Below are positions 1 to 9,384 of a stretch of 64,000 bases of DNA, one piece after another. The position numbers were made by a program, and so were the translations under genes. Below the pieces are notes generated by a model that was not told the DNA's origin, did not search any database, and worked only from the letters and a program-made list of their open reading frames with translations. The first letter of the stretch is position 1; each line of letters opens with the position of its first letter. This DNA is from Adiantum capillus-veneris (taxonomy: Eukaryota > Streptophyta > Polypodiopsida > Polypodiales > Pteridaceae), in assembly GCA_014529385.2 (NCBI GenBank), contig CM043945.1, forward strand, positions 1,707,312-1,771,311. Reading direction: 5' to 3'.

Positions 1-663
1 GGTGAGTCATATGTTGCTAATAGGCTTTGATCTTTGTAAGATCACACAGCTTGCCACGGAAAAAGGCTTCCTTGCACCTATCCTTTATTTTTTGCTGTGA
101 TCCTAAGAATTGTATTACTATTGCAGCAAAAAACAGAGTAATGACATTATCAAAATTTTCAGGAAATCCTCCTTGTAGAATGAACACTTTGCTTTCTTCA
201 TTTAAATCATCCCAACAATATCGCAAATTCCTTGGAATCCTGTTGTTAGCATTGTGATAGCTTGGCCTTGGGTCAAGTCTTTGTATTGCACTCCATAGTG
301 TATAGAATTATAGATGAACTCGAAGACTTTCCATACCAGCTCTTGATTTAGTCCATCTATGTCAATTATGGTCATATCTCCAATTTTGGAGACTCCTTTG
401 AGTGATGAGGATGTTGAAGTAGAGTTGGAAGGTTCTTCTTCCTTGACGTCATCTATTGCCATTCTAACAGGATTTAGTCTTCTGACTTCTACTTCTTCTT
501 CAATTACTTCTGGTTCTGATTCTAAAGTAGAATCAAGTTTTGGAAAAGCATTAGCTATATTGAAGTCTAGCTCATCTACTAATTCCTCATCATAGGGCAT
601 GCAGTGATCATCCATAAATCCTTGCCAAAGATAATCTTCAGGGTGATGCAATTGGCATAGCAT
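1..663 (-). pseudogene. Endogenous caulimovirid capsid-like polyprotein fragment
   Basis: Two minus-strand reading frames (663-202, then 226-17) form one interrupted protein. The first part is acidic and Ser/Thr-rich. The second begins just after a TGFQG motif and carries a WDD segment followed by a conserved Cys-containing block, as in the capsid domain of plant pararetrovirus polyproteins. The change of frame near 210-226 and a stop near 17 show that the copy is broken. The nucleocapsid zinc knuckle expected next would lie before the window starts. It lies downstream, in the sense direction, of the viral promoter region at 1774-1781, as expected for a structural protein. A gag of a retrotransposon is the alternative, but continuity with the caulimovirid-type RT copy supports a viral origin. 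Confidence 0.55.
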
Positions 664-1103
664 TTCATCATGCTCATACCTGTCATGTGGGTCTGAAATA
701 ATTTGGGCCTCACTCCCCCACCTTAAAATAGGATCAAAGGCGTGAGCTAGATCATCAGCAGCAAATGGCCATTTTGAAGACTGAGGAAGGCTTGTTTGCA
801 GGTTGAAGAAGAGGCTTGTAAGGCCGAAAACATGCGAGGCATGATAGAGCTACTACTTGTGGTAGTGTAGCTCACGGGTAATGGCAAAGTCAGTTCAGCT
901 TGACGAAGCTTACTGGTCGATGGAGTAAACAGACTGTTTGGCTTTTACCAGTGCTTCCACCCTACTAAGAATATCATATTGGAGTTCTGCAATTTCTTTT
1001 AATGAATTGGTATGCCAGTTGGAGGCAGACTCAATAGGTTGCAGACGAGAATTAGCAGAAGGCAAAATATATGGTCACTGAATTTAAGCTCTTTTTCAGC
1101 TAC
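664..1103. other. Viral sequence between two decayed ORFs
   Basis: No reading frame longer than 60 codons is visible here. Position between two minus-strand viral ORFs suggests decayed coding sequence of the same endogenous virus. No tRNA-Met primer site was found in it. Confidence 0.35.
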
Positions 1104-1445
1104 CTATTCTTTGGTTAGAAAAGTTACTCCATTTTGAAGAAAATCAGAAGTGACCAGTCGATTACAGAGTTTGCACCTATAAAGGCCTTCAGTATCTTTA
1201 TATGTTTCAGGAGGCAGACAAAGCATCACATCTTTTGCATGTCGTCGACCACTAGTCGATGGTCTGCTGGATGAAACAGATTCACTTACATGTTCTTTAT
1301 ACTGAGGTCTTTGCAGAAGTAGTCCTAAGTCTTTGCGAGACTTAGACTTTCCAAGCAGCTTATAGTGATATGTGAGCCCCAATCTTTCAATTGACATCTT
1401 CATGGGCTGCTGGGACTCATTCAATAGAGTTTTAGATATATCCAA
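1104..1445 (-). pseudogene. Small viral ORF with a CxxC motif downstream of the promoter
   Basis: This minus-strand frame of 113 codons is the first sizeable one downstream of the viral promoter region. It has a Ser-rich middle (SVSSSRPSTSGRR) and a Cys pair (CKLC) near its end. I do not recognise a family. Its place, between leader and capsid-like frame, is where caulimovirids carry movement or virion-associated proteins, but no movement-protein motif could be read. It is absent from the second viral copy at 8536-8995. Confidence 0.35.
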
Positions 1446-1559
1446 TTTCCATTCAGAGGGAAATTCAACTTCCTACCACTGCACGATCTCGGGTAGAGAT
1501 CCTCAGGAAGTTGGATCAACCTTCATTACTATATTCTGGCCTTTCTCATTTGATTGAAC

Positions 1560-1960
1560 ATTACAGAGATATCCAAAATTATAGACTGACGGGAGACATG
1601 TGTTAACTGTTCTCACTATAATGCGATAGGCTATTTGTAAATGATCATATTGATATTTCAAATCTAGCGCAGAGACAGTATGAGAGTCACAGAACCAGCA
1701 GTATATTGATACTCAAGAAATTACAAAAGAGGCTCGGTTGTAAAGGATGATCCTTGTGAGAACAGAAGGCCTCGCTTATATAGGCGATTGAGCACTTGCG
1801 TGAAAGATACAAAAGAATCTCCGAAGGCGTCTCAAGGTGTGATGGAGACAGAAAGGAGTGAGTGCGTGAAAAAGTAGAAATACTTTATTGTGATGGAGAC
1901 CTAAAGGAGTGAGTGCGCAAAAAGGTAGAAATACTTGATTCGTTTGTTGTTCTCAGTGCT
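1560..1960 (-). promoter_or_regulatory. Caulimovirid intergenic region with TATA box (copy B)
   Basis: The minus strand carries TATATAAG (1781-1774) in a non-coding interval between the end of the RNase H frame (about 1960) and the next ORFs. This is the arrangement of the pregenomic RNA promoter of plant pararetroviruses. Upstream of the box, in the sense direction, a roughly 51-bp unit is repeated twice in tandem (about 1838-1938), possibly an enhancer duplication. The same region recurs at 8995-9300. Activity is inferred only. Confidence 0.6.
1838..1938. repeat. Two tandem ~51-bp units upstream of viral TATA box
   Basis: Two successive units begin with TGTGATGGAGAC and continue through AAGGAGTGAGTGC to AAGTAGAAATACT. 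The same pair occurs in the second viral copy at about 9170-9268, so the duplication predates integration of both. Confidence 0.7.
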
Positions 1961-2629
1961 TATGTCACACTTGATTCCTTTATGTGGCATGAGCACTAAT
2001 GTCATTCCTTTTTCCTCTCCTTTGACTCTTGACAAAAGGTCGGCAATGTTATTTTTTATTCCTGGGACATATTCGTAAGTGATGTCAAAATGACTCAGCT
2101 TATAATCCCAACGATAAATCTTGGCATTGCCGACTTTTCCTGTATTCTTCTTTTTAAGAAATTTATCGAAGTGCTTTAAATCACTTCTTAGGATGAAAGC
2201 ATGTCCGATTAGAAACATTCAAAAAGCTAATACAGTATTGACGCCAGCAAGTAGTTCCTTTTGGAGAGAGTGATATCATGTTTCTATATCAATAAATTTT
2301 TTTGATGCCCATCGGCGAATAATAGGATCTTCACCTTCAATTTCACAAAGTATCCCTACCCAAGCTTCTTCAGAAGCATCAGAATAAACAAGCAGGGGTT
2401 TACCTGTAGGGATCTTCAGTGGGGGCAAATTTAAACAAACTTGCTTGATTGTTCGTACTTCAAGGGTTAGCCGTTCATGCCAGAAGAAATTCTTGCTTCT
2501 GTCCAACTCCTTAAAAACTATTAAATCTTTAGCAAGTTGAGGGTATTGTGGAGCAATCCACTATAAGAAACTCACAAAAGATTGCAATCCTTTTTGAGTG
2601 GACAACTGATCAGGATATTGATTGATTTT
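1960..2629 (-). pseudogene. Endogenous caulimovirid RNase H (copy B)
   Basis: The minus-strand frames 2506-2276 and 2218-1901 are the two halves of a viral RNase H. A YSDAS segment carrying the first catalytic Asp lies near 2385. The C-terminal half has a DLLSR motif typical of the end of the RT-RNase H unit. The frame changes around 2220-2275, so the copy is not translatable. It follows directly on the RT fragment at 2630-3295 and precedes the intergenic promoter region, as in an exogenous caulimovirid genome. Confidence 0.75.
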
Positions 2630-3295
2630 CTACAATACATGCTCCTGCATCTTAATTTTCTGCAATACATGCTCCTGCATCTTAATTTTGCCTACAAAAG
2701 TTTCCACTCCTAGAAAGGACACTTTTGCTTGGTAGATTTCCATTTTCTTCAAGCTAACTAACAAGCCTGTATTCTTCAACTTTGCAATAAAATATGTCAG
2801 ATGCTGGACATGACTTTTAACATCTTTTGAGTATATCAAGATGTCATCAATGTAAAGTAACACAAATTGCCTGCAATCTGCAAAGATGTGTTCGATCCTT
2901 TCCTGACATAAAGAAGGGGCTAGCTTGAGTCCCATTGGCAAGACATTCCACTGGAACATACCCTGGGGAACTACAAAGCTTGTCTTTGCCCTATCTTCTG
3001 GTCGAATCTTGAACTACCAGAAACCACTTTTTAGATCATACTCAGATAACACTTGGCAATCCTTCATTCTACGCAACAAATCATCTTTCAGAGGTAAAGG
3101 GAACCTTTTGGGTTCCAACCAACCATTGATAGGTCTGTAATTGATTACAAGACTCTTTTTACCTCTTTTTTGCTCTGAATGATTGTTGACGTAAAAGGCT
3201 TGGCAGGTATAAGGATTGTTTGATGGCGAGATTAATCCATCCTGCACCATTTGATCTATTTTTGTTTTGCATGAATGTGAATCTTCTAAAGACAT
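2630..3295 (-). pseudogene. Endogenous caulimovirid reverse transcriptase (copy B)
   Basis: Minus-strand frames 3295-3014 and 2959-2630 encode the fingers, palm and active site of an RT. Features typical of Caulimoviridae rather than Ty3/Gypsy are AFYVNNHSEQKRGK near the start, DLKSGFW, and FQWNVLPMGLKLAPS. The catalytic YIDD is at 2854-2843. An in-frame stop separates the two frames near 3012, and a short direct duplication lies at 2631-2690 in the connection domain. The copy is dead but little diverged. It forms one arm of the inverted repeat with 3970-5108. Confidence 0.85.
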
Positions 3296-3348
3296 GCCAA
3301 GATGAGTATTTTCAAACCTTTAGACTCTGGTTCACCTGGTAGTGAAAT

Positions 3349-3996
3349 CTAGTATTCTTCTCGATCCCAACAAGCCAGTGGATTGTCACTGGTATGCTTG
3401 GTTAAGTGTTCTTCACATTTCTGCAGCTCTAAACTCCATTTCTTTTTCTCTTGCTCAAACCAGCTAAGGTACTGGAGGTATTTGGCTGGATTTGGTAACC
3501 TTGGCATAACTCCCCCCACAAGAAAATTTCCACGTTGTTTGGTTGGAATAGTATAGGGAAGAGAGTGCAAAGTAAATGAAATGGCATCTATTGGTTGAAT
3601 AGCCCACGGGGAGAGCTTGGATATTACATCATCCCAAATAGACAAGTTAGTATTCGGATGCGGGTGTAAACACAATGTAACCTGAGCTTTGAGGTTAGTC
3701 AGGGCTATTTTACAATGGACAATTTGATTGATTTGACCTTGAGAATTATTAGCATATGAGACTGGGATGCCATGTTGTAGCTTTTGTCGGAGATATGGAG
3801 GCACCAGTGTCTCATCCAGGTAAGATAATGTTGAACCTGTATCCCAAAGAGCATCTACTCGAAAGGAGCGATAGTTGGGAAATTTAATCTTAATTTCTGA
3901 AAAATAAGCGATGTTTTCTTTCCCATTGAAAGGAACCAAACAGCGCGGAACTTTTCTTGTGGGGGGAGTTAGGTCAAGGTTACCAAATCCAGCCAA
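3349..3996 (-). pseudogene. Endogenous caulimovirid aspartic protease (copy B)
   Basis: The minus-strand frame encodes a retropepsin with DTGS at 3843-3832 in the context ALWDTGSTLSYLDE. It ends in a segment leading into the RT. Such proteases cut the viral polyprotein. The first codons, before PFNGKEN, come from the inverted-repeat junction near 3970-3996 and are not the true start. A break between this frame and the RT lies at 3296-3348. The matching start of the same protein in the other viral copy is at about 5120-5150. Confidence 0.75.
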
Positions 3997-3997
3997 A

Positions 3998-5108
3998 GAC
4001 CTTTAGTACCTTAGCTGGTTTGAGCAAGAGAAAAAGAAATGGAGTTTAGAGCTGCAGAAATGTGAAGAACAGTTAACCAAGCATACCAACGACAATCCAC
4101 TGGCTTCTGGGATCGAGAAGAATATAGGATTTCACTATCAGGTGAACCAGAGCCTAAAGGTTTGAAAGCTTCTCATCCTGGCATGTCTTTAGAAGATTCA
4201 CATTTATGAAAAACAGAAATAGATCAAATGGTGCAAATGGATAAATCTCGCCATCAAACAATCCTTATGCCTGCCAAGCCTTTTACGTCAACAATCATTC
4301 AGAGCAAAAAATAGGTAAAAAGAGGCTATCAATTACAGACCTATCAATGGTTGGTTGGAACCCAAAAGGTTCCCTTTACCTCTGAAAGATGATTTGTTGC
4401 GCAGAATCAAGGATTGCCAAGTGTTTTCTAAGTTTGATCTAAAAATTGGTTTCTGGTAGTTCAAGATTCGACCAGAAGATAGGGCAAAGACAAGCTTTGT
4501 AGTTCCCCAAGGTACGTTCCAATGGAATGTCTTGCCAATGGGACTCAAGCTAGCCCCTTCTTTATGTCAAGAAAGGATCGGACGCATCTTTGCAGATTGT
4601 GTTACTTTTCATTGATGACATCTTGATATACTCAAAAGATGTTAAAAGTCATGTCCAGCATCTGACATATTTTATTGCAAAGTTGAAGAATACAGGCTTG
4701 TTACTTAGCTTGAAAAAAATGGAAATTTTCCAAGCAAAAGTACCCTTTTTAGGAGTGGAAACTTTTGTGTGTAAAATTAAGATGCAGGAGCATGTATTGC
4801 AGAAAATCAATCAATATCCTGATCAGTTGTCCACTCAAAAAGGATTGCAATCTTTTGTGAGTTGCTTACAGTGGATTGCTCCACAATACCCTCAACTTGC
4901 TAAAGATTTAATAGTTTTTAAAGAGTTGGACAGAAGCAAGAATTTCCTCTGGCATGACCGGCTAATCCTTGCAGTACAAACAATCAAGCAAGTTTGTTTA
5001 AATTTGCCCCACTGAGATCCCTATAGATAAACCCCTGGTTGTTTATTCCGATGCTTCTAAGGAAGCTTGGGGAGGGATACTTTGTGAAATTGAAGCTGAA
5101 GATCCTAA
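3998..5108 (+). pseudogene. Endogenous caulimovirid RT and RNase H start (inverted arm)
   Basis: Plus-strand copy of the same RT. The catalytic motif reads FIDD at 608-619 of the 4-kb block, that is 4608-4619, instead of YIDD in the other arm. The frame 4590-5015 covers the palm and connection. Upstream parts are broken by stops. It ends at about 5108 inside RNase H, where sequence switches to the minus-strand ORF at 5120-5346. It is one arm of the 2325-5108 inverted repeat. Confidence 0.8.
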
Positions 5109-5111
5109 TAT

Positions 5112-5346
5112 TTTCTTTCTCATTGAAAGGAATTACCTGACAGATATCTATTGTTCGCTCTTGCTCCCATTCTGATATTGGTTCTTGAGAAATATCGTTC
5201 ATAACTGCTCTGTCATTCAGATATTGAAGTTCTCCATGACATTGATCTACTTTAGCTTCAATAGTAGCTAATTGTGATTGAGTATTAAGCACTTGCTTGT
5301 GCAGTTGCTCAATACGATTGTTCACCGGATCAATTGTTGAGAACAT
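5112..5346 (-). pseudogene. Viral coiled-coil region leading into the protease (copy A)
   Basis: The minus-strand frame encodes a Gln/Glu/Leu-rich probable coiled coil (about residues 8-45). It then reaches PFNEKENI, which matches the start of the protease in copy B (PFNGKENI, about 3905-3935). At about 5110 the match breaks and the inverted RT arm begins. A small coiled-coil protein ahead of the protease resembles the virion-associated proteins of caulimovirids; that assignment is inferred from position only. Confidence 0.45.
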
Positions 5347-5375
5347 GGCTTGGTTTGCTTTTGCTTAGTGTTCTT

Positions 5376-5697
5376 TGTTAGGAATCGGATCGTGCTAGCT
5401 ATGATGGATGAAAGAGAAACATAGCTTAAATGTGTGAGTGTGTGTGTAAGCAAGGTTATCACTCAAGTGAATTAGGTTCCAAGATAGAATTAGCTTGGAC
5501 TCATAAACACAATCTTGAGTATTGACTTAGCTTAGCACAAGCTCACCATAGACAAGCATGTAGTGCAAAATGAAGTTGTTGTTTATTCATTCATGAAATG
5601 AGCTTTAAGTAGCTACATAGCCTTGCTCCACAGTATGTGGGATAAATCCACTCTCCTCTCCTTGACTCACACCTTAGGACAAAGCTCACACTTTACA
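5376..5697 (-). repeat. 3' LTR of the gag-only element
   Basis: Bounded by TG and CA, with the sequence TGTTAGGAATCGGATCG at the plus-strand start. It is nearly identical to 8210-8530. TTCTT precedes it. Confidence 0.92.
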
Positions 5698-5712
5698 ATC
5701 CTCCCCTTGAGG
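5698..5712 (-). promoter_or_regulatory. Polypurine tract of the gag-only element
   Basis: The minus strand reads CCTCAAGGGGAGGAT immediately before the 3' LTR, the position of the plus-strand primer. Confidence 0.75.
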
Positions 5713-5739
5713 TTTGGACTAAGAAAAGATACTGAAGAT

Positions 5740-5915
5740 GCATGATCCACACAGGCTAACAAAATCCACATAGGATGGTGATATCCACACATGAAAATAA
5801 AGTCCCCAAAGGATGGTGATATCCACACAGGATGGTAAAATCCACATAAGAAAAATGCACAAAGGATGGTGGTGTCCACAGAGGATGATAAGCTGGTATC
5901 CACACAGGAAAAAGT
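5740..5915. repeat. Degenerate short tandem repeats near the polypurine tract
   Basis: AGGATGGT and ATCCACA(CA) alternate at least six times in about 175 bases. The pattern is imperfect, and minus-strand frames through it encode only low-complexity WI/HP-type repeats. It lies between gag and the polypurine tract. Confidence 0.7.
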
Positions 5916-5944
5916 CCTCCCCTACAAGTAGAGAGTCTGCATCT

Positions 5945-6712
5945 TCAAAGTGGGTCTTCATAAAAGACAACGTTGCTCTCGTCTTCATCCTTTTTGTCTT
6001 CTACTATGTGAGTTGATCCTCTGTCAGGTCTCTTGTCTTCGTTGCTTTTGCTGTTGCTTCTACTGCTACTGCTTCCATTTGAGTAGCACCGAGAAGGAGG
6101 GTGTCCCTTCCTACCACATTTGTTGCAAGGTTTGTTTGTGTAGCAGTCTTTCACTACGTGTCCCATTCTTCCAAATTCATAACATTTTCTTCCATTTGTT
6201 GATGCCGATGGTGAATGCCTTCCCCTTGAGGATGCTGTAATAAAAACTCCTCCTGATGAGGTGAGTGAACCTCTTTGCTTTCTTTCTTCTGCTTGGACTG
6301 AGTTGATGACATCTTGGAATGGTGGTGCTGGTTCTTTTTCTTCAAGAATTGTGACTAAGTGATCATAAGAAGGTGGAAGTGCACTTAATAGTATGGCCAC
6401 TTTGTCATCTTCTGGTACTTCAACCTGGATGTAAGTGAGTTGTGTGACAATGCTGTTAAGCTTATTCACTAGGCTAGCAATGTCCTCCCCTTCAATCATA
6501 GTAACTTTGTAAAGCTATCTTTTAAGACTTCTTTTGGCCCTAGCTCCAAAATTGATTTCTAGGACATACCAAGCTTCATGTGCATGTTTACATTCATTTA
6601 TAAAATGCACGTAGTTGTCATGCAAGGAGGTGATGATGATTCCTAATGCTTGTTCGTCTTTGGCCAAATTCTGTGCACTTGTTATGAGTGTAGATGCCCT
6701 AGTGTGCACCAT
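5945..6712 (-). pseudogene. Copia-type gag with one stop codon
   Basis: One frame from 6712 to 5945 encodes a Copia-type gag (capsid of the virus-like particle), interrupted by a single TAG at about 6515 where SLKR is followed by LYKVT; a CAG-to-TAG change explains it. The UBN2-like part includes LLSALPPSYDHLVTILEE. Two zinc knuckles follow: the first has lost its second Cys (CYEFGRMGHVVKDC), the second is intact (CNKCGRKGHPPSRC). A short acidic tail ends the protein. The family is common in plant Copia elements; here it stands alone without protease or RT. Confidence 0.85.
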
Positions 6713-7199
6713 TGGGTTCGGCTTGTTGCTCTAAGGTAGTGCTAATGACAAACCACAAACATTTTTTCATAAGGTAGCCTCTTAACTTCGTTTGCCAAGT
6801 GTGAAATCCCTCCCCATTGAATTTTTCTATTCCCTTGTCCCCCATTTGTGCCAATAGAGGGGTCTTGGCTTAGGAGACTCTCCTAGCCAGTGTCTGCCTC
6901 TTTACACGGTGCACAAATAAAGAAAGATGATTATTTATTTGCAAGTTATTGTGCTCGGCTGCAAGATTTCAATTTTAATGTCATCTTTAAAAACAAATTC
7001 TTAATGTGAAGTACCTCTTCACTCGTGTGAAGTCACCCTTCACATACACCTTTGAGTTCTTCTTTGATGCCTGGGATGAGCCTTTGAAGATTCGATAGTT
7101 GGCTTGGAGTGTGAAGCTTTGCAAAATTTGTTGTTATTTCCACCTCATACTCGTCAATAGAAATGCTTGCTTAACAATTATAAGCACCGTTTTTGTAAG

Positions 7200-7640
7200 G
7201 TGTTGGAGCCAAGACGTGGGAATGCCATGAGCTTGGGAGCTTTGGGCCTCTTGGGCTCTCGGAGGCTTGAGGCAGCAGGTTCATGGGACTGCCCCCTTGA
7301 GGGAGTTGGATGGTGAGCTCTTGAGGCTCCTTGAGGCAGCGCGGGAAGGGGGGTTTAAAAGAGCTTCGGGCAACTCGGGCAGAAAAGGGCAAGTGGGGCA
7401 GGCGGGGCGGCAGGCAGCGCTTCCGAGCAGGCGCAGGCAGGCTAGGCAGGCAGGGCACCGGTCGGCAGAGAACTCCTCAAGCGCGCATCCATTCGCCAGT
7501 GGGTCAAGAACCGCCGAACGGCGATTTCAATTCGCAGCCGGCCGGTGGCGGACCCGAAAAACTTATAAAAAACGGCTTGGTGCCGATTTGAAGTTCGCCC
7601 GGTGGGTGCCCAATTTGGGTGTGGCCGCCCTTTAAAAATG
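7200..7640. other. GC-rich block inside the gag-only element
   Basis: About 440 bases are far richer in G and C than the surrounding element, with repeated GCAGGC-type runs. Open frames on both strands (for example 7267-7635 plus) are probably by-products of the composition. It lies in the 5' untranslated part, between primer site and gag. I recognise no gene; captured host DNA is possible. Confidence 0.4.
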
Positions 7641-8190
7641 GTCAATCCTCCTAAAAATAGGAGGTTCCCACGATTTTTTTGGCAGATTTGCTTCCTCAAG
7701 ACAAAAAGGAAAAAAAAAATTCCTCTTTGGCATTAAATGCACCTTCCTCCCCACACACACAAAGTGCCTCTGTGGCTTTGTTCTGCAAAAAATTCCAGAG
7801 AATGAGAGTGAAAAAGCTAAGCTTGGAGCATGAAGAAGAATAATCAGAATGCAACAATCTTGGGCTCAATGGAAAGCTCTCAAGACAGGCTACGCACACA
7901 CACCAATCATAAATGCCAATTTTACTAAAATGAGGAGCAGATTTAGAATGCAAAATGCAAGTTTCTAATGACAAATTAATGAAATCTTATGCTAATTAAT
8001 CTTCCAATAAGCGAGTGAGTAGTGGCTGAAGAGTATTTAGCTCAAGAGCATGCTCATGCTAGCCAATGGAATACTAATTAGGCATGTGGTATGCAATAGA
8101 AGAGCAAATCAAATGGATTTATCTAATGATGATAGAGTAATGCTAATTGTACTAACACACAAATGCATAACAACAATCCTAGCTAGCACA

Positions 8191-8207
8191 CCATGGCTCT
8201 GATACCA
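8191..8207 (-). promoter_or_regulatory. tRNA-Met primer binding site of the gag-only element
   Basis: The minus strand reads TGGTATCAGAGCCATGG two bases after the 5' LTR. It is complementary to the 3' end of initiator tRNA-Met, the usual primer of plant Copia elements. Confidence 0.9.
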
Positions 8208-8209
8208 AA

Positions 8210-8530
8210 TGTTAGGAATTGGATCGTGCTAGCTATGGTGGATGAAAGAGAAACATAGCTTCAAGGTGTGAGTGTGTGTGTAAGCAAGGTTATCACTCAA
8301 GTGAATTAGTTCCAAGATAGAATTAGCTTGGACTCATAAACACAATCTTGAGTATTGACTTAGCTTAGCACAAGCTCACCATAGACAAGCATGTAGTGCA
8401 AAATGAAGTTGTTGTTTATTCATTCATGAAATGAGCTTTAAGTAGCTCTACAGCCTTGCTCCACAATATGTGGGATAAATCCACTCTCCTCTCCTTGACT
8501 CACACCTTAGGACAAAGCTCACACTTTACA
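8210..8530 (-). repeat. 5' LTR of the gag-only element
   Basis: Partner of 5376-5697. In the sense (minus) direction it ends at 8210, two bases before the primer binding site. TTCTT follows at 8531-8535. Confidence 0.92.
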
Positions 8531-8535
8531 TTCTT

Positions 8536-8809
8536 CAGCATGATATCTATCCTGATTTTCTGTTGCTGACTTACTCGGTTTCTGAGTAGTAAGAGGATTC
8601 TGCAAAGTAGTAGACTCAGGTTGATGGCTAGCAGGAGTTAGAGGTGTCCTTGAACTCTGTCTTAGTCCAGGATGGATCATTCTTCTCCATTCCTCTGTTT
8701 TAGCCAAAGCTTCAGCATGTTCTATCATGTTGCTAAACAGTGGAAGGGGTTTATAATCTTTCTGTTCTTTCTTGGACAGATTTAATCTAGATGGTCTTCT
8801 TTGTTCCAT
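8536..8809 (-). pseudogene. Small viral ORF of copy A, cut by the gag-only element
   Basis: This minus-strand frame (basic start MEQRRPSR, Pro/Ser/Thr-rich end) opens after a Ser-rich stretch readable in frame further upstream. It stops a few codons after the TTCTT duplication when read across the element at 5376-8530, after which the coiled-coil frame 5346-5112 begins. It is viral by position, downstream of the copy A promoter at 9104-9111. No family is recognised. No equivalent was seen in copy B. Confidence 0.4.
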
Positions 8810-9384
8810 CCATGAGGGTTCTGAATCTTCTGTATCTGTACTTGGAGTTTGAGAAGAAGAGGAAGATTCTATTTATACCCTTGCTTTCTTTGGAAATGTA
8901 TATGGTTTCCTAACTATATTAAACATATTAAATGCACACAGAAGTAGACACAACGAAGCATACATCATACAGAAGCTTGAACAGGATGAATAGTTAGCGC
9001 AGAGACAGTATGAGAGTCACAGAACCAACAGTATATTGATACTCAAGAAATTACAAAAGAGGCTCAGTTGTAAAGGATGATCCTTGTGAGAACGCAAGGC
9101 CTCGCTTATATAGGCAATTGAGCACTTGCGTGAAAGATACAAAAGCATCTCCGAAGTGCATCTCAAGGTGTGATGGAGACATAAAGGAGTGAGTGCACGA
9201 AAATGTAGAAATACTTTATTGTGATGGAGACCTAAAGGAGTGAGTGCGCGAAAAAGTAGAAATACTGATTTGTTTGTTGTTCTCAGTGCTTATGTCACAC
9301 TTGATTCCTTTATGTGGCATGAGCACTAATGTCATTCTTTTTTATCATCTTTTTCCTCTCCTTTGACTCTTGACAAAAGGTCGG
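8810..9384 (-). promoter_or_regulatory. Caulimovirid intergenic region with TATA box (copy A)
   Basis: The minus strand has TATATAAG at 9111-9104. About 390 bases (8995-9384) repeat the RNase H end, the tandem 51-bp units and the leader of copy B (1665-2050). Similarity ends abruptly at AGCGCAGAGACAG (about 8996, equivalent to 1665). Beyond it, 8810-8994 has no long frame. The viral sequence continues on the far side of the giant Gypsy insertion at 33374-33695. Confidence 0.6.

Larger units (their letters stand above)
2325..5108. repeat. Large inverted repeat of the viral RT region
   Basis: The sequence at about 3503 down to 2325 (minus strand) reappears at about 3970 up to 5108 (plus strand). 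Both arms carry the block ending in AAATGGAGTTTAGAGCTGCA, the RT core and the start of RNase H. The spacer (about 3504-3969) carries the protease. The arms are roughly 1.15 kb, very similar but not identical. Such head-to-head viral segments are common in integrated plant pararetroviruses and arise by recombination or end-joining of viral DNA. Confidence 0.85.
5376..8530 (-). mobile_element. Gag-only Copia-type LTR element (TR-GAG-like)
   Basis: The element is 3,155 bp with LTRs of 322 and 321 bp (5376-5697, 8210-8530) that read TGTAAAGTG to CCTAACA in the minus orientation. It is flanked by the 5-bp duplication TTCTT (5371-5375, 8531-8535). A tRNA-Met primer site lies next to the 5' LTR and a purine tract next to the 3' LTR. 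The only coding sequence is a gag (6712-5945); there is no room for pol. This matches the non-autonomous TR-GAG class, which needs enzymes from a full Copia element. The LTRs differ at only a few percent of positions. Confidence 0.9.

Noticed and set aside
1901-5108. Reading the minus-strand RT as an ordinary Ty3/Gypsy element
   Set aside because: The RT motifs are of the caulimovirid type, no integrase follows, and the RNase H leads straight into a promoter-like region.
8191-8207. TGGTATCAGAGCC as part of a tRNA gene or as a viral primer site
   Set aside because: No tRNA fold surrounds it; it stands two bases from the LTR of the gag-only element and is that element's primer site. No primer site was found for the virus.
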